A DNA stretch of 64,000 bases from an uncultured Methanobrevibacter sp. (GTDB taxonomy: Archaea; Methanobacteriota; Methanobacteria; Methanobacteriales; Methanobacteriaceae): NCBI GenBank assembly GCA_902789505.1, contig CADAOO010000007.1, forward strand, positions 28,209 to 92,208. The letters are read 5' to 3'. Shown here one piece after another: positions 16,297-23,164 of this stretch. Within the stretch, counting starts at the first letter, position 1, and every line of letters begins with the position of its first letter. Below the pieces are notes generated by a model that was not told the DNA's origin, ran no database searches, and saw only the letters and a program-made list of their open reading frames with translations. Made by a program: the position numbers and the translations under genes.

Positions 16297-16575
16297 TTAT
16301 CCTATGAGCATTCTTAAGTTTGCAACTGGTGTTTGTTTTAATCGATTATCTTCGAATCTTTTTTTACAAGAATCTCCGAAAATTTCAGGATGGTCATAGC
16401 GGAAACAATCTTGCCCATAAAAACTTTCAATGTAATTTGGTTTATCAGATAACTCTGCTTCTACTCGTTCCATCATTAATTCTAATGTTTCACCTTCATA
16501 ATCTTCAAGAAATAACTCAATTACTCTTTTTTCATATTCTTTATAATTCATAGGATAATTCTCTTCATTAACCAT
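16297..16575 (-). CDS. Small acidic cassette protein, family A paralogue
   Basis: 92 aa from ATG 16575; a GTG three codons earlier sits closer to AAAGGAG. YPMNYKEYEKRVIELF aligns with the N-terminus of the protein at 12233-12493. Beyond the stop the same frame reads IEKELEKK, and with one shift PKRYNEFKKWIEISKQ, suggesting that the gene was once longer. It is the first gene of the array, nearest the presumed promoter. Confidence 0.66.
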   Translation of the reverse strand: MVNEENYPMNYKEYEKRVIELFLEDYEGETLELMMERVEAELSDKPNYIESFYGQDCFRYDHPEIFGDSCKKRFEDNRLKQTPVANLRMLIG

Positions 16576-16653
16576 AATTTTCACTAACTCCTTTTATATA
16601 TTATTGTCTCTTGTATCTTTTGCATCATCATAAGCATTGTTTCCCGTATTTGG

Positions 16654-16690
16654 GTTTTAAATATTTTACTCGCAAATATTTATTCCGAAC
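16654..16690 (-). repeat. Cassette-array repeat R13 (promoter-proximal end)
   Basis: 37-nt GTTCGGAA-type copy with perfect 9-bp arms; no further copy was found to the right. The predicted transcription start from the adjacent TATA box falls inside it. A frame leaving the repeat (NPNTGNNAYDDAKDTRDNNI) ends before the first gene. Confidence 0.93.
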
Positions 16691-16692
16691 AC

Positions 16693-16707
16693 TATATAAA
16701 TTTCCTT
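16693..16707 (-). promoter_or_regulatory. BRE/TATA promoter at the head of the cassette array
   Basis: On the minus strand the sequence GGAAA directly precedes TTTATATA (plus-strand 16693-16700), a good archaeal BRE plus TATA box. A start about 25 nt downstream falls near 16671, within repeat 13, and would transcribe the whole minus-strand array. This mirrors the position of Pc in bacterial integrons. Weaker TATA-like elements abut repeats 3 and 4 at a similar spacing. Confidence 0.6.
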
Positions 16708-16985
16708 TAATTAGTTGTTTGAAACATTTATATTTCTTCTTTTAAAAATGTTGTTAGGAGGTGATTTTTGCATAGCAAATATGATGGTGGTTTCCTCAAA
16801 ATGTTGTGATTTGGCAGGCCATATGATGCTTATTTTTATGAATTTTGAGGAGATGATTTTGATGTTGTGAAAGGGTGCCAGGTTTCCTCAAAAAATTAAT
16901 TATGTAAAACAATTCTTAATTTCAATTATATATAGCATTAGCATAATATTTTTAATTGGCACAAAAAAAAGAAAATGGTTCCAGA

Positions 16986-17004
16986 GTGGAGGGTTTTCCT
17001 CCAC
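16986..17004. terminator. Hairpin with GTGGAGG stem
   Basis: GTGGAGG and CCTCCAC form a perfect 7-bp stem around a GTTTT loop. No strong T tract follows on either strand. It may end a transcript entering the spacer from the left. Confidence 0.4.
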
Positions 17005-17311
17005 ATTACTCATAATTATTTCATTAGTTTTTTAATTTTGCGTGTGTTTAATTTTAATAGCTATTTATATAAAAATTCTTGAATAATTACTTGATTTTAG
17101 CCTTTTGAACGAAATTGAAATTATTTAAAAAAATATGACCTCCATAAAAATAAGTAGAGAAAAACAAAAGTCTATGATATTAATATATTAATAATTAGTG
17201 GCTTCATGAAAGAATTAAAAAAATCTATAGATATACCGATTTTTAATCTAAATGAATATTACTATCCCTAACCACATCAAACTTAAATATTTATAAAAAT
17301 AATATATTACC

Positions 17312-17734
17312 ATGACTTTCATGAACAGAAATGCCAATATCAAACAGTTTCAGCTTGTCAAATTCATAAATGAGAACACCGGCGACGACCATGTGATGTC
17401 AAAAATCTCAATCGTGCTTCGTCGTGACAAGATAGAAGCTCCATATTACATGGTAACCAAGGCCAGGCTCTCAACATGCATTGACAGACCGGACAACGGA
17501 CTCATTCATGCAATGGATATCCTGAACCATCAAAGGAAGCATAACCTCACCGAAGACAGATTCAATGAAATCAAGTCATTAATCCTTAACAGCAATGAAA
17601 CTGAGCTTGTGAAAATCACACAAAGCGAAAAGCAAATCAAGATGGATTTGATGTCCAGAAACGAGAAAGAATTCCAAGACCTTTTCAAAGATTATCAGGA
17701 ACTCTTTGACAATATAGACAGCCTAACCGACTAG
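17312..17734 (+). CDS. Conserved-looking hypothetical protein, possibly leaderless
   Basis: 140 aa. A TATA box TTTATAAAA ends 15 bp before ATG 17312, a distance that places the transcript start at or next to the start codon, so the mRNA may be leaderless. A second ATG five codons on is possible. The protein has a beta/alpha N-terminus (MSKISIVLRRDKIEAPYYMV) and a charged helical C-terminus. No family recognised. Base composition is more balanced than in the array, like the genes to its right. Confidence 0.7.
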   Translation: MTFMNRNANIKQFQLVKFINENTGDDHVMSKISIVLRRDKIEAPYYMVTKARLSTCIDRPDNGLIHAMDILNHQRKHNLTEDRFNEIKSLILNSNETELVKITQSEKQIKMDLMSRNEKEFQDLFKDYQELFDNIDSLTD

Positions 17735-17753
17735 AAAACCAAACGGTAAAAAA

Positions 17754-17884
17754 ATGGATGAATGGCATATCAGAGACCCTGTTGACTGGGCAGAATCAAA
17801 AGCCTTCCGGACTGCATGAAAGCAAAATTCCTTTTTGAATATAATCGCAAATATTACATTGCAGCAATTGTCGATAATATTTAA
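17754..17884 (+). pseudogene. Small ORF with a frameshift, follows the 140-aa gene
   Basis: ATG 17754 gives MDEWHIRDPVDWAESKAFRT and stops. One base later a second frame starts MKAKFLFEYNRKYYIAAIV and ends at TAA 17884. Joined by one base they would make a coherent peptide of about 43 aa. Might be a real small gene with an error or a decayed one. Confidence 0.4.
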
Positions 17885-17889
17885 GACAT

Positions 17890-18177
17890 CTATCCGTAGT
17901 GCTCGCCGACCCAACCCTGATTTACATCAGGAATTCCATCTTCACAGTATTCATCATCCTCATAATCATCATAATCGATATACCTGGGTCTGGGTCTGGT
18001 TATGCCTTCATTATGGCAGTTTTCACATTCCCACAAATCACCGCTCCAGTCGAAGAGGGTATCGCAGTTGTAGCATTGAAAAAAACCGTCACCCCAGTCT
18101 TCATATCCGCAGAACGGACAGTCCCATTCATTGTCATCCTCACCAATTTCCTCGCCGCAATTTGGACATTCAGGCAT
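17890..18177 (-). CDS. Double zinc-ribbon protein
   Basis: 95 aa from ATG 18177, chosen because GAGGTGA lies at SD distance and the first residues are then MPECPNCGEE. Three CxxC pairs form zinc-ribbon units (CPNCGEE with CPFCGYE, then CYNCD with CENCH). The acidic linker ends in DVNQGWVGEHYG, a tail almost repeated in the next gene (DINQGWIGENY). A small metal-binding adaptor, probably for protein or nucleic-acid contacts; precise role unknown. Confidence 0.75.
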   Translation of the reverse strand: MPECPNCGEEIGEDDNEWDCPFCGYEDWGDGFFQCYNCDTLFDWSGDLWECENCHNEGITRPRPRYIDYDDYEDDEYCEDGIPDVNQGWVGEHYG

Positions 18178-18204
18178 TATTGTCACCTCACTTAAAATCA
18201 TAAC

Positions 18205-18465
18205 TTAATAGTTCTCTCCAATCCATCCCTGATTGATGTCGGGATATCCGCATTCCTCACAGTATCCGTCATAGCCGGGGGCTCCGCATGAAGGGCATTC
18301 CGAATATGAGCTTCTGGAGTAATAGCTGTTCTGCCTATTGTATGTGTTTCGGTTAGTAGTTGTATTTCTTTTGGCTGGAGTGCTTCCGGAAGAGCTGCTG
18401 TCGCTTGCACAGCAGGCCGAAACGACAATTACAAAAAAGATTATCAGAAAAATCCATCCGACCAT
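18205..18465 (-). CDS. Membrane-anchored zinc-ribbon protein
   Basis: 86 aa. The N-terminus MVGWIFLIIFFVIVVSACCA is one membrane span, followed by a Ser/Thr/Asn-rich linker and a C-terminal zinc ribbon (CPSCGAPGYDGYCEECGY). The same DINQGW tail motif as the neighbour implies a shared binding partner or duplication. SD GAGGTG is present; the gene lies in a row of zinc-ribbon genes all on the minus strand. Confidence 0.75.
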   Translation of the reverse strand: MVGWIFLIIFFVIVVSACCASDSSSSGSTPAKRNTTTNRNTYNRQNSYYSRSSYSECPSCGAPGYDGYCEECGYPDINQGWIGENY

Positions 18466-18478
18466 ATTTTCACCTCAC

Positions 18479-19114
18479 TTAGGACTCATAAAGCTTTTTG
18501 AAGTTCAAATCCTCATCAATCCCATAGATTACCTCATGATTTCCGTCTGTAAACTCAACTTTCAGGCCGTCAAAGAATGGAATGCTTATGTCACTGTAGA
18601 TCTGTTTAAGTTCAAGACCCTCCTTTGCAAGCTCCACAACCTGGCGCTGGAACTTCTCCTCTTCCAGGAGCCTGGTGTATACATAATGAAACTCCCTTCC
18701 CCCAGGGTCAAAGCGTCCCGGGAAATGTTCGACATAGCACCTGTTGAAAATCATGACGTCCCTGTATTTGTCCTGCCTTAAGAAGATGAACACCTTTGGA
18801 TAGGGGGCTGTATAGACCATTATGAACCTGCAGCCGTACATCTCCTCCTCGCTGTGAATCTCCTCTCTTACCTCCTCAAGCTGGTAATCGGTAAGGAAGA
18901 GATAGTCCTTGAAGAGGTCGAACCTTTCATCGGTTGTCATATCGCTTTTCACCATCAAGTGATATAACTCATGCAGGTCGTCAGAATCCTCTTCATCAGA
19001 GGAATGTTCATAATCCTCCTCGTCATCAAAATTCCATCTCAGGGTGGCTCCGCAGTTAGTGCAGTAAGGATCTCCGTTCATCACTATCTCACCGCAGTTC
19101 GGACATGTCGCCAT
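18479..19114 (-). CDS. Zinc-ribbon protein with unknown C-terminal domain
   Basis: 211 aa from ATG 19114 (GGGGTGATG upstream), so that the protein opens MATCPNCGEIVMNGDPYCTN, a typical zinc ribbon. An Asp/Glu-rich linker follows, then about 150 residues of an alpha/beta domain (FIMVYTAPYPKVFIFLRQD) not recognised. The start falls 13 bp after the end of the SseB-like gene, so the two are probably one transcript. Confidence 0.72.
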   Translation of the reverse strand: MATCPNCGEIVMNGDPYCTNCGATLRWNFDDEEDYEHSSDEEDSDDLHELYHLMVKSDMTTDERFDLFKDYLFLTDYQLEEVREEIHSEEEMYGCRFIMVYTAPYPKVFIFLRQDKYRDVMIFNRCYVEHFPGRFDPGGREFHYVYTRLLEEEKFQRQVVELAKEGLELKQIYSDISIPFFDGLKVEFTDGNHEVIYGIDEDLNFKKLYES

Positions 19115-19127
19115 CTCATCACCCCCA

Positions 19128-19958
19128 TTAATCCTTATCATAAAACGGCTGGTCGCCGCACATCCATAAATTCTGGGTTTTATCCATAGTGTCCTGAAGA
19201 TGGAACTCCGTTCCGGGAGCTATGATGATGTCAAGATCATTGTCAGGTCCTGTCGGCAGAATCCTTTTGGATTTCGGCATCAGCAGTATATTGGTGTATT
19301 TTAAATCTTCACCGTATTTGGGATTGCTGCTTACATAAAACGGACCTTCAGGAGTGAATACTCCGTCAACCGCATTTTCAATCATGAAGTTTTCATCACT
19401 TCTGATGAAAAGTGTTGTGTTTTCTTCCAGCTCGACTGAATTCTCCTTTAAAAAATCCAAAAATTCAATCAATTCTTTTAAAAACTCTTTTCGGTCATTT
19501 GAAGGCTCTTCAAACAGGTTCAAAAATGCATCAACAGGCATGTTGATGTCAAATTCCGTAAATGGGTTTACCGCAATGACTGAATACTTGTCAGTCTGTT
19601 TGAGCATGTCGGCCAGGTCGCTCATGAATATTGCAATAGCAGAACTTCTAAGCCCGGTTGATTCCATTATTTCAGAGCTTGTAAACAAAGGCACAGCCAT
19701 ATTTCCTTCGCTGTCGGTTAAACAGTTAATGTCAAAGCCAAACCTTCCGGAAGGTTCTATGACGTCTCCAGGCTTTGCGTTTTCAATGCCTTCAAAGAGG
19801 TTTTCGCTATAGATGACCGGCATGAAAAGCTGTGAGTCCTTAAAGATTTCAAAAAATTCCCTCTGGCTTTCGGGAGTGATTTCCTTTTTCATTATCTCTT
19901 CCAGTGCAGAATTGTCAATCTGAGATTCTTTTTTTAAATTTAAATCATCATTAGTCAT
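19128..19958 (-). CDS. SseB-like protein with possible ART-like C-terminus
   Basis: 276 aa. Residues about 20-170 match the SseB N-terminal domain in outline (LFMPVIY, then VPLFTSSE, later YSVIAVNPF). Residues about 190-270 have features that recall the C-terminal part of ADP-ribosyltransferase exoenzymes: FYVSSNPKYGED, NILLMPKSKRILP, and DIIIAPGTEFHLQD, where ARTs carry an ExE before the APGT-like turn; here the acidic residues read DLD. The ART suggestion is speculative. SD and ATG are good; it is upstream of zinc-ribbon genes. Confidence 0.6.
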   Translation of the reverse strand: MTNDDLNLKKESQIDNSALEEIMKKEITPESQREFFEIFKDSQLFMPVIYSENLFEGIENAKPGDVIEPSGRFGFDINCLTDSEGNMAVPLFTSSEIMESTGLRSSAIAIFMSDLADMLKQTDKYSVIAVNPFTEFDINMPVDAFLNLFEEPSNDRKEFLKELIEFLDFLKENSVELEENTTLFIRSDENFMIENAVDGVFTPEGPFYVSSNPKYGEDLKYTNILLMPKSKRILPTGPDNDLDIIIAPGTEFHLQDTMDKTQNLWMCGDQPFYDKD

Positions 19959-20106
19959 TTTACCACCTTAAATTGCATCAGAAATATTACCCATTCCATT
20001 CAATAATACATCTGTTAAATATTATCATGAATATTAGTAATATAATTGTGCTTAAATTATTTATGAATCGGAAAAAATAAGAACCGAAGACTTACATTAA
20101 AGCAGC

Positions 20107-20871
20107 TTAAGTATTTACGTGATAAGTTTTTCCGCCGACATCAATCGTTCCATGAATATTTCCTGAACTGTCCATATATGAATCCACTCTATAGTCCCCG
20201 TAGTCAGTATGTCCTGTCTGATGAGATTCCACACTTCCATCTTTATATACTGTTCCATAAGTATCGCTTGAGCCATACTCCCCTTCGTAATGTGATGACA
20301 CGTCATGCCCATTTGATGAAGAAGAATGTTTGCCGGAATCACTGCTGGAATATGAAGAAGATGATGAAGACACATCCGATTTTGACAAACCACTATCATA
20401 ATCAGATGTTTTGGAAACAATATCGGAAGTCTTTGGAGATAATGCGCCGGATATGCCTGCAAGGGCAATCAGCAATATTACCAGTATGGCAATGCAGCAT
20501 CCGATCTTTTTTGGATTCTCCATTCCTTTTATATCTTCAACTAGATTTGGATTGGATACTCCATTTGCAATCTTAACTTCATTATAGGTTTCATACAATC
20601 CATAAACCCAAATTAAAATTCCAATTACCGAACATATTGAAATACCTATTCCTAAAATGCTAAATACAAAACCAACAACAAAAAGGACAATTCCTTTTTT
20701 CCTATTTCCAGCATATGCAATTCCCAAACCAATTAAGATAAATGAAATTAACAATGCAAGAAACATATCCTTGCCATTCGATTTGACAATCCCCTTTTGT
20801 ATTCTCATGCCGCAGCCTGAGCAAAATTTTGCATCATCGGGATTTTCAGCACCACATTTTTCACAAAACAT
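20107..20871 (-). CDS. Zinc-ribbon membrane protein with Ser-rich tail
   Basis: 254 aa. Residues 3-22 form a zinc ribbon (CEKCGAENPDDAKFCSGCG). Residues about 35-115 hold two or three membrane spans with a TM2-like look (YAGNRKKGIVLFVVGFVFSI), another span follows (GCCIAILVILLIALAG), and then an exposed Ser/Tyr/Asp/Gly-rich tail ending in a beta-type DVGGKTYHV. A common architecture in Methanobrevibacter for proteins of unknown function. It is divergent from the gene at 20916. Confidence 0.72.
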   Translation of the reverse strand: MFCEKCGAENPDDAKFCSGCGMRIQKGIVKSNGKDMFLALLISFILIGLGIAYAGNRKKGIVLFVVGFVFSILGIGISICSVIGILIWVYGLYETYNEVKIANGVSNPNLVEDIKGMENPKKIGCCIAILVILLIALAGISGALSPKTSDIVSKTSDYDSGLSKSDVSSSSSSYSSSDSGKHSSSSNGHDVSSHYEGEYGSSDTYGTVYKDGSVESHQTGHTDYGDYRVDSYMDSSGNIHGTIDVGGKTYHVNT

Positions 20872-20915
20872 AAATTATAATATCAATCATAAAGTATATA
20901 TAAATGGTGATTAAT
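20872..20915. promoter_or_regulatory. Short divergent promoter region
   Basis: Only 44 bp separate two divergent zinc-ribbon genes. A TATA-like TATATATAAA at about 20893-20902 reads toward the plus-strand gene; on the minus strand ATATTATAATTTATG is a TATA candidate for the other. Spacing implies very short or leaderless transcripts. Confidence 0.5.
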
Positions 20916-21287
20916 ATGATATGTCCAAAATGCGGAAGTGTATACGATGATTCAAATAAATTCTGTGTCAAATGCGGAAGTGCCCTTGTAAGCAACAAAT
21001 TATCTACAGTCAATCCGTCAGTGATTCCAACAATAGAAAGTGAAGTCGGCTCACTTGACGTCCAATTGGTCAACAAGAAAATAACACAGTATCAACATGA
21101 AGCCAACCTGGCTGACAGAGTTTACAAATCTTATATTACAAATGGAATTTCAAGACTTGACAAGATAAACGGCCGATTCCTGGCAACCCAAACTATAAAA
21201 TTAGATGTATTGATAGAACAGAACAAACAGTTAATTGAACAGAACAACACAATTATCAAACTATTGGAAAAAATTTCTGAAAAATAA
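20916..21287 (+). CDS. Zinc-ribbon protein with helical tail
   Basis: 123 aa from ATG 20916 (GGTGATTA upstream), opening MICPKCGSVYDDSNKFCVKC, a zinc ribbon. The remainder is helical, ending in a coiled coil LIEQNKQLIEQNNTIIKLL that may mediate dimerisation. No enzymatic motif. Function unknown. Confidence 0.7.
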   Translation: MICPKCGSVYDDSNKFCVKCGSALVSNKLSTVNPSVIPTIESEVGSLDVQLVNKKITQYQHEANLADRVYKSYITNGISRLDKINGRFLATQTIKLDVLIEQNKQLIEQNNTIIKLLEKISEK

Positions 21288-21330
21288 GACTGAACTTAAT
21301 TGAGATATAGTGATAACTAATTCTTTTGAA

Positions 21331-21413
21331 TTGCTATAGAATCCAATCCGAAAACAAGAGAAATGTATGCCGAATTCGGAATCGAGGCAAGACCGAAAGG
21401 GGATTTCATCTGA
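21331..21413 (+). pseudogene. Probable 3' remnant of a lost gene
   Basis: A frame without start reads ESNPKTREMYAEFGIEARPK and ends GDFI at TGA 21413. The sequence looks coding (balanced codons, no low complexity) but nothing upstream continues it. It may be the end of a deleted gene just ahead of the TfoX-like gene. Confidence 0.3.
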
Positions 21414-21441
21414 ATAACGACAAATAAAAGGAGGAAATGAC

Positions 21442-21756
21442 ATGACATCAAGCAAGCAATATCTGGAATACATACTGGAAAGGCTGTCCGGTCTCGATGA
21501 CATCTCATACAGGGCAATGATGGGAGAATACATCATATACTACCGCGGAAAAATCATCGGAGGTATATATGATGACCGATTTCTAATCAAGCCTGTGAAA
21601 TCGGCAAAGGCAATGATGCCTAATGCGGATATGGAACTGCCCTATGAAGGCGCAAGGGAAATGATTCTTGTCGATGAGACTGAAAACGAGGATTTTTTAA
21701 AGGAACTCATTGAAGCCATGTATGATGAGCTTCCCTCACCACGAAAAAGAAAATAA
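21442..21756 (+). CDS. TfoX N-terminal domain protein
   Basis: 104 aa, ATG 21442 after AAGGAGGAAATG. Contains the TfoX-N signature: SYRAMMGEYIIYYRGKIIG, then IYDDRFLIKPVKSAK and a C-terminal YEGAREMILVDE. In bacteria the domain occurs in competence regulators; stand-alone archaeal versions are uncharacterised, so a role in DNA uptake should not be assumed. Confidence 0.82.
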   Translation: MTSSKQYLEYILERLSGLDDISYRAMMGEYIIYYRGKIIGGIYDDRFLIKPVKSAKAMMPNADMELPYEGAREMILVDETENEDFLKELIEAMYDELPSPRKRK

Positions 21757-22006
21757 AATTCACCTTTTAAGCCATCACATCTACATCACATTTAAAAATC
21801 AGACTTATTTTACAAAAACACTACCGTTAATGTCAATACCTATCAAGCAAATTTAATGATGAGCATATTACCCTCAGTTTAATTGTCCCTTCTATCAATT
21901 ATATGGCAGAAACATCCGGCTGAGATTCTGAATGACCCGCCAAATCCAAAAAAGAATATATATCATTGAATACAAAAATTTAGTCATACCTAAAAAATGT
22001 GATGTC

Positions 22007-22957
22007 ATGGATTTAATTGAAAAACTCGAACCGGTTATAATATTTTCGGCAGTCATTCTGGGACTTCTTGCAAGCAGTGTCCAAATCATTGCCGATAACA
22101 CAGGCCATCTGATAAACATATTCCTGTGCCTGATGCTTTACGGGCTCTTTCTTGAAGTTCCCCTAAATGAACTGAAGGACAGTTTCAAAAACACAAGATT
22201 CACATCACTAAACCTGATAATCAATTTCCTGTGGACACCTCTTTTCGGATATTTCATCGGATCAATCTTCCTTAAGGGAAACGTCGATATCCTCATCGGA
22301 TTTTTCATGCTGATACTGACCCCCTGCACAGACTGGTATCTTGTATTTACAAAAATGGCAAAGGGAAACCTGACATTAAGCCTGTCAATACTTCCGATAA
22401 ACCTGATACTTCAGATAATATTGCTTCCGGTTTATCTGATTATATTCTTCTCGGCTGCAAATTCAATGGACTACTCTCAGCTTGCATATTCGCTTATGAT
22501 AGTCATAGTCATTCCGTTCATTGCAGCTCTGATTACAAAACGGGCGCTCGAAAGTGATTTAAGGAAAAGAGCATCTGAAGCGATGAGCAATTTGCAGATA
22601 TTTTTCCTCTCCCTTGCTGTATTCTGCATCTTTGCAAGTCAGGGCAATCTTCTCTTTGAAAACATAACCTCAATCGTGAGCATATTTCCTCCCTTAATCA
22701 TATTCTTCATCGCCAACACATTGATTGACCTGGCGGTGTCAAGACGAATCGGCTTCAGCTATCCGGAATATGCAAGCCTTACAATGACCACGCTTGCGCG
22801 CAACTCACCGCTTGCCCTTGCAATCGCGATAAATTCCTTCCCCGGCCATGAGCTGATTTCGATAGCCCTTGTTATCGGACCGCTGATAGAACTGCCTGTG
22901 CTCTATATCATCTCAAGGTTCTGTCTTATGGTAAAAAAATCAGACATTTTCCTTTAA
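22007..22957 (+). CDS. ACR3/BASS-family transporter
   Basis: 316 aa from ATG 22007, with GTGATG upstream; a start 25 codons earlier lacks support. About ten membrane spans. The signature TPCTDWYLVFTKMAKGN corresponds to the ACR3 arsenite exporter motif around the conserved Cys, and SLTMTTLARNSPLALAIA matches the later conserved ARNS segment. Likely an arsenite or similar anion efflux permease in the cell membrane. No ArsR-type regulator is adjacent, so the substrate is uncertain. Confidence 0.78.
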   Translation: MDLIEKLEPVIIFSAVILGLLASSVQIIADNTGHLINIFLCLMLYGLFLEVPLNELKDSFKNTRFTSLNLIINFLWTPLFGYFIGSIFLKGNVDILIGFFMLILTPCTDWYLVFTKMAKGNLTLSLSILPINLILQIILLPVYLIIFFSAANSMDYSQLAYSLMIVIVIPFIAALITKRALESDLRKRASEAMSNLQIFFLSLAVFCIFASQGNLLFENITSIVSIFPPLIIFFIANTLIDLAVSRRIGFSYPEYASLTMTTLARNSPLALAIAINSFPGHELISIALVIGPLIELPVLYIISRFCLMVKKSDIFL

Positions 22958-23125
22958 TTCCATTCAATACTGAAAAAACAGACAAAGATGAAAAAAAAGA
23001 CAATGAAAAACGGGAAAATATAAAAAAAATGGCAGAATCTGCACTGCACAACATTAGGATAATACCCTTCCACAACACTCCTTTGATTAAAAAAACATCA
23101 CAGAACGTGCTAAGTTGTTGTAAAT

Positions 23126-23135
23126 TTTATATATG
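23126..23135 (+). promoter_or_regulatory. TATA box upstream of the M14-like gene
   Basis: TTTATATATG ends 29 bp before ATG 23165. No convincing SD precedes the ATG, so a very short leader is likely. Confidence 0.5.
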
Positions 23136-23164
23136 CTTTGGCGACAAAATAATAAACTGATATT

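Larger units (their letters stand above)
16691..17311. other. Intergenic region right of the array, no intact gene
   Basis: Contains an AGGAGGTG followed by a very short frame (LHSKYDGGFLKML) at about 16756-16800 and two GGTTTCCTCAAAA motifs 100 nt apart, perhaps remnants of a lost gene. A hairpin lies at 16986-17004. Near the right end, TTTATAAAA at 17288-17296 serves the gene at 17312. Confidence 0.5.

Noticed and set aside
7387..16690. CRISPR array
   Set aside because: The 37-nt repeats are regular in length, but the intervals are 320-1330 bp, unequal and coding, and no cas gene is present.
7387..16690. Classical class integron with attC sites and IntI
   Set aside because: The repeats lack the long imperfect palindromic attC structure, and the adjacent integrase lacks recognisable IntI-specific features and sits at the distal end. 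The comparison is kept only as an analogy.
17835..18203. Plus-strand frames over the zinc-ribbon genes
   Set aside because: They are reverse complements of genes with clear CxxC patterns, and His/Arg-rich runs arise from acidic codons on the other strand.
20115..20576. Alternative frames over the 254-aa zinc-ribbon membrane protein
   Set aside because: Both strands are open there because of the Ser/Tyr-rich low-complexity tail; only the frame with zinc ribbon and membrane spans is coherent.
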